In this document: positions 30,324 through 39,391 of the stretch, piece after piece | How positions within the stretch are numbered: position 1 is the first letter of the stretch | Layout of the letters: every line of letters begins with the position of its first letter | DNA from: Comamonadaceae bacterium | GTDB taxonomy: Bacteria > Pseudomonadota > Gammaproteobacteria > Burkholderiales > Burkholderiaceae_C | Assembly: GCA_003599455.1 (NCBI GenBank) | Contig: QZKF01000024.1 | Span: 1 to 39,391 of the forward strand | DNA length: 39,391 nucleotides | Reading direction: 5' to 3' | The notes under the pieces: generated by a model | Seen by the model: the letters and a program-made list of their open reading frames with translations, nothing else | What the model was told of the DNA's origin: nothing | Databases searched by the model: none | Program-made: the position numbers and the translations under genes

Positions 30324-31253
30324 ATGCGAAAGCCTGCCTTGTACAGCCCGTCCGCCGGCCCGGCGGCGCCTCGGGACGGTGCGCAGGGTGGCGAGAGCCA
30401 GGCGGTCGAGGCAGCGCCGGTGGTGCAGCCTGCTGCACCGCCGCGCCGCTGGCGCGCCGCCGCCGGGCGCGCGGCCAGCAGCCCGCGCCTGATGTGGTCG
30501 GCCCTGGTGCTGCTGGCGGCCCTGCTGGCGGCGAGCGTGTGGCACAACGGCGCCCGCGGGCCCCGGGCGCTCACGCAGAAGGACATCGACGCGGCCGTGC
30601 TGCGCACCCTCACCACCCAGAACCTGCCTTCGCCCGCCGCGCGCGCGGCCGAGAAGATACGCCCCGCCGTGGTGCGCGTCATGTCCTACGGCAAGAACGC
30701 CAAGGGCGAGACCGTCGAGCAGGGCGTGGGCACCGGCGTGGTGATCGTGGACAAGGGCGTGATCCTGACCAACCTGCACGTGGTGCAGGGCGCGCAGAGC
30801 ATCAAGGTGGTGTTTTCCGACGGTTCCGAGTCGGTCGCCACCATCAGCGGCGTGCAGGCGCACAACGACCTGGCCGTGCTGCAGGCCCACACCATCCCCG
30901 ACGACATGATCGCGGCCACCATGCGCTCCACCGGCGACCTGGTGCCTGGCGACGAGGTGGTGGCGGTGGGCTTCCCCTTCGGCATCGGCCCGTCCACCTC
31001 GGCGGGCGTCATTTCCGGTTTCGGCCGCGCCTTCAAGTCGCCGGAAGGCGAGCAGGAGATCGGCAACCTGATCCAGTTCGACGCCGCGGCCAACCCGGGC
31101 AACTCGGGTGGGCCGCTGGTCACGATGGACGGCGAGGTGGTCGGCATCGTCACCGGCATCCTCAACCCCACCAGCCACCGCACCTTCGTTGGCATCGGTT
31201 TTGCTGTGCCGATCGAGAGCGCCGCCTCGGCCGCCGGTCTGCCGCCTTTCTAG
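30324..31253 (+). CDS. Membrane-anchored trypsin-like serine protease (S1C)
   Basis: The 309-residue protein has a cytoplasmic N-terminal tail, one transmembrane segment (about 55-72, LMWSALVLLAALLAASVW) and a DegP/HtrA-like protease domain facing the periplasm. The catalytic triad is complete: His152 (TNLHVVQG), Asp182 (HNDLAVL) and Ser261 (GNSGGPL). The PDZ domain usual in HtrA proteins is absent, so it is not a full DegS or DegP. CAGGAG lies before the ATG at 30324. The MoxR gene follows after 25 bp, suggesting a shared transcript and a role in envelope protein control. Confidence 0.9.
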   Translation: MRKPALYSPSAGPAAPRDGAQGGESQAVEAAPVVQPAAPPRRWRAAAGRAASSPRLMWSALVLLAALLAASVWHNGARGPRALTQKDIDAAVLRTLTTQNLPSPAARAAEKIRPAVVRVMSYGKNAKGETVEQGVGTGVVIVDKGVILTNLHVVQGAQSIKVVFSDGSESVATISGVQAHNDLAVLQAHTIPDDMIAATMRSTGDLVPGDEVVAVGFPFGIGPSTSAGVISGFGRAFKSPEGEQEIGNLIQFDAAANPGNSGGPLVTMDGEVVGIVTGILNPTSHRTFVGIGFAVPIESAASAAGLPPF

Positions 31254-31278
31254 TTCCACTTCCCCACAGGAGCGTTCC

Positions 31279-32280
<1,002 letters not shown>

Positions 32281-32281
32281 G

Positions 32282-33355
32282 ATGTTCGCGCGGCTGTTCG
32301 GCAGAAAAGACGGGGCTCAGGCGAGCGCTGCTGCCACGGCCACGCCGGTCGCGCGCCGCGCCGACGCGCTGCTGCGCCGGCTCGAATGGACCGTGCTGCG
32401 CCGGCTCGACGGCCTGCTGCAGGGCGACCACCGCACCCTCATGCGCGGCTCCGGCCTCGATCTGGCCGACCTGCGCGAGTACCAGCACCACGACGACGTG
32501 CGCCACATCGACTGGAACGTCACCGCGCGCTTGCAGCAGCCGCACGTGCGCGTGTTCACCGAAGACCGCGAGATGGCCGCCTGGTTTTTGCTCGACCTCA
32601 GCCCTTCGGTCGACTTCGGCTCGGGCGAGCAGCGCAAGAGTCAGGTGCTGCTCGATTTCACCGCCGTGCTGGCGCGCCTGATCGGCCGCCACGGCAACCG
32701 CGTGGGCGCGGTGCTCTATGGCTCGCGCGGCCAGCCGGTGGTGGACGCGGTGCTGCCCGCGCGCGGTGGCCGCACCCAGGTGTTGCGCCTGATGCAGATG
32801 GTGCTGCAGCCGCCACCCGCGAAGGCCGACGCCGGCAGGAAGGACGGCGTGACGCAGCTGGCCGACCTGCTGCGCGCGGCCGTGCACACCGTGCGCCAGC
32901 GCGCCACCCTGTTCGTGGTGTCCGACTTCATCAGCGAGCCTGGCTGGGAAAAGCCGCTCGGTGAACTCGCCCGCCGCCACGACGTGGTGGCCGTGCGCCT
33001 GCTCGACCCGCTGGAGCTTGATCTGCCCGACCTCGGCCTGATCCCGATCCGCGATGCCGAGACCGGCGAGCAGCTCATGGTGGACACGCACGACGCAGGC
33101 TTTCGCCAGCGCTTCGCGCGCATCGCCGCGCAGCGCGAGGCCCAGTTGCGCGAAAGCCTGGGCCGCGCGGGCGTGGACACGCTGGAACTCTCCACCGACG
33201 ACGACCTGGCCGAAGCCGTGCTGCGCTTCATCGACTTGCGCAAGCGCCGCCTGCGCGAATCGCGCAACGGACTCAACGGGCGCCATGTGCCCACCCAACT
33301 GCCCACCCGGGACCGCCGCAGCCTCGTCACTCCACGCGAAGGAGCCCGCCCATGA
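32282..33355 (+). CDS. DUF58 domain protein
   Basis: The 357-residue protein shows the DUF58 signature (LADLREYQHHDDVRHIDWNV, about residues 61-80) and a vWA-like fold with a degenerate metal site (LLDLSPSVDFGSG). DUF58 proteins are steady partners of MoxR ATPases and vWA proteins in envelope or stress-related gene groups; their biochemistry is poorly known. No transmembrane helix is evident. It begins one base after the MoxR stop and overlaps the vWA gene start by 4 bases (ATGA), so the three are translationally coupled. Confidence 0.9.
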   Translation: MFARLFGRKDGAQASAAATATPVARRADALLRRLEWTVLRRLDGLLQGDHRTLMRGSGLDLADLREYQHHDDVRHIDWNVTARLQQPHVRVFTEDREMAAWFLLDLSPSVDFGSGEQRKSQVLLDFTAVLARLIGRHGNRVGAVLYGSRGQPVVDAVLPARGGRTQVLRLMQMVLQPPPAKADAGRKDGVTQLADLLRAAVHTVRQRATLFVVSDFISEPGWEKPLGELARRHDVVAVRLLDPLELDLPDLGLIPIRDAETGEQLMVDTHDAGFRQRFARIAAQREAQLRESLGRAGVDTLELSTDDDLAEAVLRFIDLRKRRLRESRNGLNGRHVPTQLPTRDRRSLVTPREGARP

Positions 33356-34419
33356 ACAACTGGCCCGTCACCTTTATCTGGCCGCAGTTGCTGTGGCTGC
33401 TGCTGGCGCTGCCGCTGCTGGTGCTGATGTACGTGTGGCTGCTGCGCCGGCGCAAGCAGGCCGCGCTGCGCTATGCCAGCCTGTCGATCGTGCGCGAGGC
33501 CATGGGCAAGGGCCCGGGCTGGCGCCGCCACATACCGCCGGTGCTGCTGCTGTTCGCCATCGCCGCCATGCTGCTGGCCTCGGCGCGGCCCATGGCCACC
33601 ATCGTGCTGCCCTCGCAGCAGCAGACCATCATCCTCGCGATGGACGTCTCCGGCAGCATGCGCGCCGAAGACGTGCAGCCCAACCGCCTGGTGGCCTCGC
33701 AGAACGCCGCCAAGGCCTTCCTCGCCGAACTGCCGCGCCACGTGAAGGTCGGCATCGTCGCGTTCGCCGGGTCGGCCCAGGTGGTGCAGCCCATCACGCT
33801 CAGCCGCGAAGACCTGGTGACCGCGATCGACAAGTTCCAGCTGCAGCGCGCCACCGCCATCGGCAGCGCCATCGTGGTCTCGCTCTCCGAGCTGTTCCCG
33901 GGCCAGGGCATCGACGTGGGCACCATGACCTACAACCGCAACAGCGACCCGTTCGCGCCGCAGGGCCGTTCCCTCGACAAGCCCGCCACCGAGAAGAAGG
34001 AATTCCAGCCGGTGGCGCCGGGCTCGTACAGCTCGGCCGCCATCATCCTGCTCACCGACGGCCAGCGCACCACCGGCGTGGACACCGCCGAAGCCGCCAA
34101 GATGGCGGCCGACCGCGGCGTGCGCGTCTACACGGTGGGCGTGGGCACGGTGGACGGCGAGATCATCGGCTTCGAGGGCTGGTCGATGCGGGTGCGGCTC
34201 GACGAAGACAGCCTGAAGGAGGTGGCGCGCACCACGCAGGCCGAGTACTTCTACGCCGGCACCGCGGAGAACCTCAAGAAGGTCTACGAGACCCTGAGCT
34301 CGCGCCTCACGGTGGAGAAGAAGGAAACCGAGATCTCCGGCCTGCTCGCGCTGGTGGCGTCCATCCTGGCGCTGTTCTCGGCGGGTCTGTCGGTGCTGTG
34401 GTTCAACCGCATCCTGTGA
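33352..34419 (+). CDS. vWA-domain membrane protein (BatA-like)
   Basis: The 355-residue protein has two N-terminal transmembrane helices (about 10-28 and 58-76), a von Willebrand factor A domain with an intact metal-ion site DVSGS (residues 98-102) and LLTDGQRTTGVD, and one C-terminal helix (about 330-350). This is the layout of BatA-type proteins encoded with MoxR and DUF58. A loop of about 25 residues (NSDPFAPQGRSLDKPATEKK region) extends the vWA domain. It is the last gene of the module; BatB, BatD and DUF4381 partners are not seen. Confidence 0.9.
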   Translation: MNNWPVTFIWPQLLWLLLALPLLVLMYVWLLRRRKQAALRYASLSIVREAMGKGPGWRRHIPPVLLLFAIAAMLLASARPMATIVLPSQQQTIILAMDVSGSMRAEDVQPNRLVASQNAAKAFLAELPRHVKVGIVAFAGSAQVVQPITLSREDLVTAIDKFQLQRATAIGSAIVVSLSELFPGQGIDVGTMTYNRNSDPFAPQGRSLDKPATEKKEFQPVAPGSYSSAAIILLTDGQRTTGVDTAEAAKMAADRGVRVYTVGVGTVDGEIIGFEGWSMRVRLDEDSLKEVARTTQAEYFYAGTAENLKKVYETLSSRLTVEKKETEISGLLALVASILALFSAGLSVLWFNRIL

Positions 34420-34435
34420 GCCCCGGGCTCACAGG
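34413..34435. terminator. Palindrome over two convergent stop codons
   Basis: CCTGTGAGCCC (34413-34423) and its exact complement (34425-34435) are separated by a single base. The repeat includes the stop codons of both the vWA gene (plus) and the GFA gene (minus). It could fold in either transcript and end both, but no T-run follows. Confidence 0.45.
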
Positions 34436-34830
34436 TGCGCGAAGAACGCGGGCGCCGACTGCCAGCGGTCGTGGCGGCCGTCGATGTAGGTGATGGGCAC
34501 GCGGGAGAGTTCCTCGTCCGTCGCGTCGTCGAGGCAGCCCAGGTTCACGCCCACCATCGGCCCCACGGGGGTGTCGTTGCCCACGCCGTGGCAGCGCACG
34601 CCGCAGTGCCGGCAGAAGAAGTGGTGGTTCTTTTGCGTGTTGAACACGTAGCGCGTGAGGTCCGCCTCGCCCGTGAGCAGGCGGAAGTGCTCGGGGGTGG
34701 CCACGGCGGCCCAGAAGCGGTTGCGCCGGCAGATCGAGCAGTTGCAGCGGTAGCTGCTTTGCGTGAGGTCGAGATCGGCCTCGAAGGTGACGGCGCCGCA
34801 ATGGCAGCTGCCGTGGTAGGTCTTCTGCAT
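34429..34830 (-). CDS. GFA-family zinc protein
   Basis: This 133-residue protein belongs to the GFA (glutathione-dependent formaldehyde-activating enzyme-like, DUF636) family. It has the zinc-binding cysteine groups GSCHCGAV (residues 8-15), CNCSICRR (about 29-36) and FFCRHCGVRCHG (about 71-82). Most members have no proven activity, and glutathione or formaldehyde chemistry should not be assumed. It converges on the vWA gene with 9 bp between stops and is divergent from the FAD monooxygenase 108 bp away. Confidence 0.9.
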   Translation of the reverse strand: MQKTYHGSCHCGAVTFEADLDLTQSSYRCNCSICRRNRFWAAVATPEHFRLLTGEADLTRYVFNTQKNHHFFCRHCGVRCHGVGNDTPVGPMVGVNLGCLDDATDEELSRVPITYIDGRHDRWQSAPAFFAHL

Positions 34831-34938
34831 GACGGCTCCTGGTGGAAGGAAGGGGCTGCCCCGGGCGGGCCGGTGCCGGCACTATAGCCCTGCGGCGCGG
34901 GGCTTCCCAGCCGCCCGTGGCCCGGCACAATCGCCTGC

Positions 34939-36150
34939 ATGAACCAACAAGTGATCGTCGCCGGTGGCGGCATCGGAGGGCTGGCGTGCGCGCTGGCGCT
35001 GGCGCGCGCGGGCGTGCGTTCGGTGCTGCTGGAGCAGGCGGCGGCGTTCGGCGAGGTGGGCGCGGGCCTGCAGCTCGGGCCCAACGCGGTGCGCGTGCTG
35101 GCCGAGTGGGGCCTCATGGATGCGCTGCAGGCCTGCGCGGCGTTTCCCGAGGCGCTGCGCGTGCGCGATGCCCACCGCGCCCACCAGCTTGGCCACCTGC
35201 GCCTGGGCGCGATGGCGCTGGCGCGCCATGGCCAGCACTACGCCACGCTGCACCGCGCCGACCTGCATGGCCTGCTGCTGAACGCGGTGCAGCGGCGCCC
35301 CGAGGTGCAGCTGCGCCTGGGCACCCGGCTCGCGTCGTTCGAGGAAGTCGACCCGGGGGTGCGGGCCACGCTGGAGAGCGGCGAGACCCTGGCGGCCGAA
35401 GCGCTGGTCGGCTGCGACGGCCTGTGGAGCCGCGTGCGCACGCAGCTGCTCGGCGCGCAGCCGGCGCGCGCCACCGGCCACCTGGCCTACCGCGGCATGG
35501 TGCGCGCGGTCGACCTGCCCGCGGCGCTGCGCGCCAACACGGTCACGGCCTGGCTCGGGCCGCGCCTGCACGTGGTGCACTACCCGGTGAAGCAGGGCGA
35601 GTGGATCAACGTGGTGGCGGTGGTGCACGGTGTGCTGCGGCCCGGTGAGGACCCGCAGGGCTGGACACACGAGGCCCATGCCGCCGACCTGCGGCGCGCG
35701 CTGGGCCCCGCCTGCGCCGAGCTGATGGCCATGGTGGCCGCCGTGCCCGAATGGACGCTGTGGCCGCTGAACGACCGCGTGCCCCTGAGCGGGCCGCACG
35801 AGCAGGCGCAGGGTCGCGTGGCGCTGCTGGGCGACGCGGCCCACCCGATGCGGCCCTACCTGGCGCAGGGCGCGGCGATGGCGATCGAAGACGCGTGGAC
35901 GCTCGGCCGCCTGCTGGAGGCCGGGCGCGGCGCGCCCACCGACTGGCCCGCGCTGTTCGCGCGCTACGCCCAGACCCGCTGGCAGCGCAACGCGCGCGTG
36001 CAGCGGCACTCGCAGCGCAACGGCGTGGTGTTCCACGCGCAGGGCGCGCTGCGCTGGGGACGCGACACCGCGATGGGGCTGCTGGGCGAACGTTTGCTGG
36101 ACAATACGTGGCTCTACGACGGGCCGCCCGAGCCGGCGTCCGCGCGCTGA
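34939..36150 (+). CDS. FAD-dependent aromatic monooxygenase
   Basis: The 403-residue protein is a group A flavin hydroxylase of the salicylate/3-hydroxybenzoate hydroxylase type, which uses NAD(P)H and oxygen to hydroxylate an aromatic ring. It shows the dinucleotide fold GGGIGGLACALALARAG at residues 9-25, the GCDGLWSRVR (DG) motif near residue 158 and GDAAHPMRPYLAQGAAMAIE around 298-317, which binds the FAD ribityl chain. The Bug-type receptor follows after 31 bp, suggesting uptake and breakdown of an aromatic or organic acid. The substrate is unknown. Confidence 0.88.
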   Translation: MNQQVIVAGGGIGGLACALALARAGVRSVLLEQAAAFGEVGAGLQLGPNAVRVLAEWGLMDALQACAAFPEALRVRDAHRAHQLGHLRLGAMALARHGQHYATLHRADLHGLLLNAVQRRPEVQLRLGTRLASFEEVDPGVRATLESGETLAAEALVGCDGLWSRVRTQLLGAQPARATGHLAYRGMVRAVDLPAALRANTVTAWLGPRLHVVHYPVKQGEWINVVAVVHGVLRPGEDPQGWTHEAHAADLRRALGPACAELMAMVAAVPEWTLWPLNDRVPLSGPHEQAQGRVALLGDAAHPMRPYLAQGAAMAIEDAWTLGRLLEAGRGAPTDWPALFARYAQTRWQRNARVQRHSQRNGVVFHAQGALRWGRDTAMGLLGERLLDNTWLYDGPPEPASAR

Positions 36151-36181
36151 TCCTTTCCACAAGAAACCCGAGGCAGACCCC

Positions 36182-37180
36182 ATGACATTCCAGAACACGC
36201 CCACCACCACCCGCCGCCATGCCCTGGCCACCGCCGCCGCGCTGGCCGCCGCCACCGTGCTGCCTGGCGCCGCGCGCGCGCAGGCGACCTGGCCCAGCCG
36301 GCCGCTCAAGATCGTGGTGGGCTTCCCCGGTGGCTCCTCGCCCGACCTCACCGCGCGCCTGCTGGCCGAGCCGCTGTCGCAGGCGCTGGGCCAGCCGGTG
36401 GTGATCGAGAACCGGCCCGGCGCCGGCGGCAACATCGCCGCGGCCCAGGTGGCGCGCGCCGACGACGACCACACCATCGGCCTGATGATCAACGGCAACA
36501 TGACGATTGCGAAGATCCTCAACCCCGACACCCCCTACGACCCCATCAAGGACCTCACCCCGGTCTCGCTGATCGCCACGGCGCCGCTGGTGCTCAGCGT
36601 GCCCGCCAGCGTGGCCGAGAGCGGTGCGGCTTACATGGCCGCCGCGCGCGCGGCCGGCGACAAGTGGAACTACGGCACGCCGGGCGTGGGCACCGTGGCC
36701 CACCTGGGCATGGAGTTGCTCAAGAGCCGCGCCGGCATCGCGCCGGTGCACGTGCCCTACCCGGGCAACCCGCAGGTGATCGCCGCCATCATCGGCGGGC
36801 AGATCCAGATGTCGCTGCTGCCCCCCGGCCTGGCCATGGCGCAGGTGCGCGGCGGCAAGCTCAAGGCCATCGGCGTGACCTCGGCCGGCCGCAGCAGCCT
36901 GGTGCCCGACGTGCCCAGCCTGTCCGAAGCCGGCGTGCGCGACTTCCAGCTCGAGATCTGGAACGCGGTGGCCGCGCCCAACAGCATGCCCAAGGCCCAC
37001 GTGAACAAGCTCGCCGCGCTGCTCACCGCGATCGTGCGCCGCGAGGACATCCGCCAGAAGATCTACGGCCAGGGCTGGCAGGTCGCCGGCACCGGCCCCG
37101 AAGGCCTGGCGCGGCGCATCAAGAGCGACACCGCGGCCATGTCCGAGGTGATCCAGCGCAACAACATCCGCCCGGGCTGA
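36182..37180 (+). CDS. Bug-type periplasmic solute-binding protein
   Basis: The 332-residue protein is a tripartite tricarboxylate transporter (TctC/Bug) receptor, a family greatly expanded in Burkholderiales. A Tat-like signal (TRRHALATAAALAAATVLPG, ending ARA near residue 34) is followed by WPSRPLKIVVGFPGGSSPD, VIENRPGAGGNIAAA and the typical YGTPGVGTVAHLGMELLK region. These proteins bind carboxylates or amides. No TctA or TctB membrane gene is in the window, as is usual for orphan Bug receptors. It is downstream of the monooxygenase, and its stop is 7 bp from the convergent synthetase stop. Confidence 0.93.
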   Translation: MTFQNTPTTTRRHALATAAALAAATVLPGAARAQATWPSRPLKIVVGFPGGSSPDLTARLLAEPLSQALGQPVVIENRPGAGGNIAAAQVARADDDHTIGLMINGNMTIAKILNPDTPYDPIKDLTPVSLIATAPLVLSVPASVAESGAAYMAAARAAGDKWNYGTPGVGTVAHLGMELLKSRAGIAPVHVPYPGNPQVIAAIIGGQIQMSLLPPGLAMAQVRGGKLKAIGVTSAGRSSLVPDVPSLSEAGVRDFQLEIWNAVAAPNSMPKAHVNKLAALLTAIVRREDIRQKIYGQGWQVAGTGPEGLARRIKSDTAAMSEVIQRNNIRPG

Positions 37181-37187
37181 ACCGGCC

Positions 37188-38684
37188 CTAGCCGGCGGCC
37201 GTGGCGGCCCGGGCCGTGCGCTCCAGCGGCGCCGGCATGAAGCGCACGCGCTGCGGGCGCTTGTAGCGCGCCAGCCGCTGCCCGACGAAGCCGATCAGCT
37301 CGGCCTCGGTCACCAGCGCCCCCGGCTTGAGCGCGCAGGTCGCGTGAACGGCCTCGCCCCAGTGCTCGTCGGGCGTGCCGAACACAAAGGCCTCGGCCAC
37401 GGCGGGGTGCTCCAGCAGCACCTGTTCCACCTCGGCGGGGTAGACGTTTTCGCCGCCGGTCTTGATGAGCTGCTTGTGCGCCGCGCGGCCGGTGAACCAG
37501 AGCCAGCCGTCGGCGTCGAGGCGGCCCAGGTCGCCGGTGCGGTGCCAGGGGTCGGCCGGTCTGAACGGGCGTTGCGCGGCCGCGTCCCAGTAACCCAGGA
37601 ACACGGTGGGGCCGCACACCGCGATCTCGCCGGTCAGGCCGGTGGCCAGCGGCTGACCCATGGCGTCCTGCACCCGCAGCTGCGACGGTGCGACGGCGCG
37701 CCCCACGGCGCCGGGGCGCTCGCGCTGCAGGCCCAGGCACACCATGCTCGACACCTCGGCCTGACCGTAGGCGGACCAGAAGCCGGCCGACGGGCACAGC
37801 CGGGCCAGGCGTTCGATCGTGTCGGGTGATTCCAGCCCCATGCAGATGCGCAGGCTGGCGAGCGACGCGCCGCCGGCGTGGGCCGCGTCGAGCATCGCAC
37901 CGAGCATGGGCGCGAAGGTGGCGCAGACGGTGACGCGGTGGTTGTCCACCGCCGCCACCGCGGCCGCCGGGTCGAAGCGCGGCAGCAGCACGCAGGCACC
38001 ACCGCCACCCAGCAGCGCCAGCGACAGCCCGATGCCGGCGGCGTGGAACAGCGGCAGCACGCCCAGCCAGCGGTCGTCCACGCCGAGCGACCAGACGGCC
38101 GCGATTTGCCGGGCCGATGCGGTGAGTTGCGACTGCGCCAGCACCGCGCCGCGCGCGTGGCCGTCCACCGCGGCGGTGTACAGCATGAGCGCGCCGAGTC
38201 CGGGTGCGTCCTGCCGCGGCACGGCCGCCGTGTCGCGTGGTCCGGCGCACACGAGCGATGGCGTGGTCGCGGTGGCCAGGATCACCGTGGCAGCACCGGG
38301 CATGCCGGCGGGCCAGGCGGCCTGCCAGAAGGGCGCGTTGTCCGCATCGACGACCGCGAGCACGGGCGCGGCGTCGCGCGCCTGTTGCGTCATTTCGGCC
38401 GACGAAAGCCGCAGGTTGAGCGGCACCAGCATGGCGCCGAGCCAGGCCGCCGCGCCCAGCAGCACCAGCACCTCGGGGCGGTTGCCGGCCAGCAGCAGCA
38501 CGCGGTCGCCGCGCCGCACGCCGAGGGCCGCCAGCGCGGCCGCCTGGGCTTGCACCGCCGCGTACAGCACGGCATGGGCGTGGGTGTCGTCGCCGGCGAT
38601 CACCGCCGCGCGGTCCGCATGCGCCTCGGCGTTGTGCGCGAGCAGGTCGATCAAGGTGGCGAACGCGGGGGTCATTGGGGTCAT
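37188..38684 (-). CDS. Acyl-CoA synthetase homologue with degenerate motifs
   Basis: The 498-residue protein has the ANL (acyl-CoA synthetase) fold throughout: FHAAGIG near 205, FWSAYGQAE (A5 region), WHRTGDLGRLDADGWLWFTG (A7) and LIKTGGENVYPAEVEQ (A8). But the phosphate-binding P-loop, normally YTSGTTGxPKG, reads YTAAVDGHARG (residues 169-179) with the lysine replaced by Arg178, and the C-terminal end (APLERTARAATAAG) lacks the catalytic A10 lysine. Adenylation activity is therefore doubtful. The reading frame is otherwise clean. Its ATG overlaps the stop of the upstream nitronate monooxygenase-like gene (TCAT at 38681-38684), so the two are coupled. Confidence 0.85.
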   Translation of the reverse strand: MTPMTPAFATLIDLLAHNAEAHADRAAVIAGDDTHAHAVLYAAVQAQAAALAALGVRRGDRVLLLAGNRPEVLVLLGAAAWLGAMLVPLNLRLSSAEMTQQARDAAPVLAVVDADNAPFWQAAWPAGMPGAATVILATATTPSLVCAGPRDTAAVPRQDAPGLGALMLYTAAVDGHARGAVLAQSQLTASARQIAAVWSLGVDDRWLGVLPLFHAAGIGLSLALLGGGGACVLLPRFDPAAAVAAVDNHRVTVCATFAPMLGAMLDAAHAGGASLASLRICMGLESPDTIERLARLCPSAGFWSAYGQAEVSSMVCLGLQRERPGAVGRAVAPSQLRVQDAMGQPLATGLTGEIAVCGPTVFLGYWDAAAQRPFRPADPWHRTGDLGRLDADGWLWFTGRAAHKQLIKTGGENVYPAEVEQVLLEHPAVAEAFVFGTPDEHWGEAVHATCALKPGALVTEAELIGFVGQRLARYKRPQRVRFMPAPLERTARAATAAG

Positions 38685-39391
38685 CCTTGAAAGCGTGAAG
38701 GCCCGGCGGGCGCGAGCCCGTGGCTGTGCCGCCGCGCGGCGTCGTATCCGGCGGCGAGATCGTCCACCAGTGTGGCCACGGCTTGCACACCGTGCACGCC
38801 GGCGACCGAATGGCCGGCGCTGAAGAGTTCGGTCCAGCGCCGGGGGGAGCGGGCATCGCGCGTGCCGAAGAGCTCGGCGGCGCTGGCCTTCAGGCCGGCG
38901 GTGTCGAGCGCATCGGGATCAAGCCCGGCGGCGAGCAGGGAAGGGCGCAGCCAGTTGACCGGCAGGCCGGTGAACGCGCTGGACGACACGATGTCGTCCC
39001 AGTTCGCGTCGACCAGCATGCGCCGCTGCGCCTCGCTGGCCAGGCTTTCGGGCGTGGCGATGAAGCGCGTGCCCATGTAGCCGAGGTCGGCACCCAGGGC
39101 CTGCGCGGCCCACAGCGCGTGGCCGTCGGACAGGCCGCCGGCCACGACCAGCGGGCCATCGAACAGCGCGCGCACCGAGCGCACACCGGCGAACGGGCTG
39201 ACCCAGCCGCTTTGCCCGCCGGCGCCCGCGCACAGCAGCACCAGGCCGTCCACGCCGGCGGCCAGCGCCTTCTCGGCGTGCGCGAGCGTGGCCACGTCGG
39301 CGAACACGCGGCAGCCCGCATCGTGCAGCGGCCCCACCAGCGCGGCCGGCGAGCCCACGCTGGTGATGACCAGTTCCACCTTCTCGCGGAC
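38681..39391 (-). CDS. Nitronate monooxygenase-like protein (partial)
   Basis: The gene runs off the right edge of the window, so the N-terminal part is missing; 236 residues up to the stop are visible. The fold is the FMN-binding TIM barrel of the nitronate monooxygenase / 2-nitropropane dioxygenase family: VELVITSVG, GCRVFADVATLAHAEKALAA, GVDGLVLLCAGAGGQSGW, the FMN phosphate loop PLVVAGGLSDGHALWAAQAL and GADLGYMGTRFIATPES. Members oxidise nitronates, but many related flavoproteins have other or unknown substrates. It is translationally coupled to the synthetase homologue downstream. Confidence 0.88.
   Translation of the reverse strand, partial: VREKVELVITSVGSPAALVGPLHDAGCRVFADVATLAHAEKALAAGVDGLVLLCAGAGGQSGWVSPFAGVRSVRALFDGPLVVAGGLSDGHALWAAQALGADLGYMGTRFIATPESLASEAQRRMLVDANWDDIVSSSAFTGLPVNWLRPSLLAAGLDPDALDTAGLKASAAELFGTRDARSPRRWTELFSAGHSVAGVHGVQAVATLVDDLAAGYDAARRHSHGLAPAGPSRFQG

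Overview
The window (39.4 kb, very high GC, strong G/C bias at third codon positions) looks like chromosome of a betaproteobacterium of the order Burkholderiales, most likely family Comamonadaceae (Hydrogenophaga-like). This rests on the leuC-entericidin-leuD-leuB-asd-fimV order, a compact sdhCDAB-sdhE-gltA block next to a GntR gene and mdh-(CoA ester lyase)-acnB, and a Bug-type solute receptor. The organism assignment is inference; there is no rRNA or tRNA gene to anchor it.

Layout. (1) 1-7007, minus strand: a LysR regulator, leuC, a small entericidin-like lipoprotein, leuD, leuB, asd, then the N-terminal part of fimV. fimV is cut off at about base 76, where the sequence changes to an AT-richer stretch that looks foreign. 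(2) 7120-18090: a TCA-cycle block around one divergent promoter region. Leftward run a HutC-type GntR regulator, sdhC, sdhD, sdhA, sdhB, sdhE and gltA (closed by a clear terminator); rightward run mdh, a CoA ester lyase and acnB (closed by a clear terminator). A palindrome with an extra half-site lies inside the predicted GntR promoter and just upstream of the mdh -35. (3) 18283-23816, plus strand: a tightly packed five-gene envelope operon: a membrane protein with a C-terminal repeat domain, an acyltransferase-3, a GtrA flippase, a GtrB-like GT2 glycosyltransferase and a GT87-type membrane glycosyltransferase. (4) 23813-27317: an XRE/MmyB-type regulator divergent from a small membrane protein, an OmpA-family porin, a collagen-like lipoprotein and a DUF3309-type mini membrane protein. 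(5) 27410-34419, plus strand: a second aconitase (acnA), a membrane-anchored trypsin-like protease, and a MoxR-DUF58-vWA module. (6) 34429-39391: a GFA-family protein, an FAD monooxygenase with a Bug receptor, and facing them a nitronate monooxygenase-like gene (cut by the window end) translationally coupled to an acyl-CoA synthetase homologue that has lost its core catalytic motifs.

Together the centre of the window encodes citrate synthase, two aconitases, succinate dehydrogenase with its flavinylation factor, and malate dehydrogenase. It also carries most of leucine biosynthesis after isopropylmalate synthase and one step of the aspartate pathway. Most of this is housekeeping. The least ordinary parts are the fimV break, the GntR/mdh operator region, the glycan-modification operon, the collagen-like lipoprotein and the degenerate acyl-CoA synthetase.
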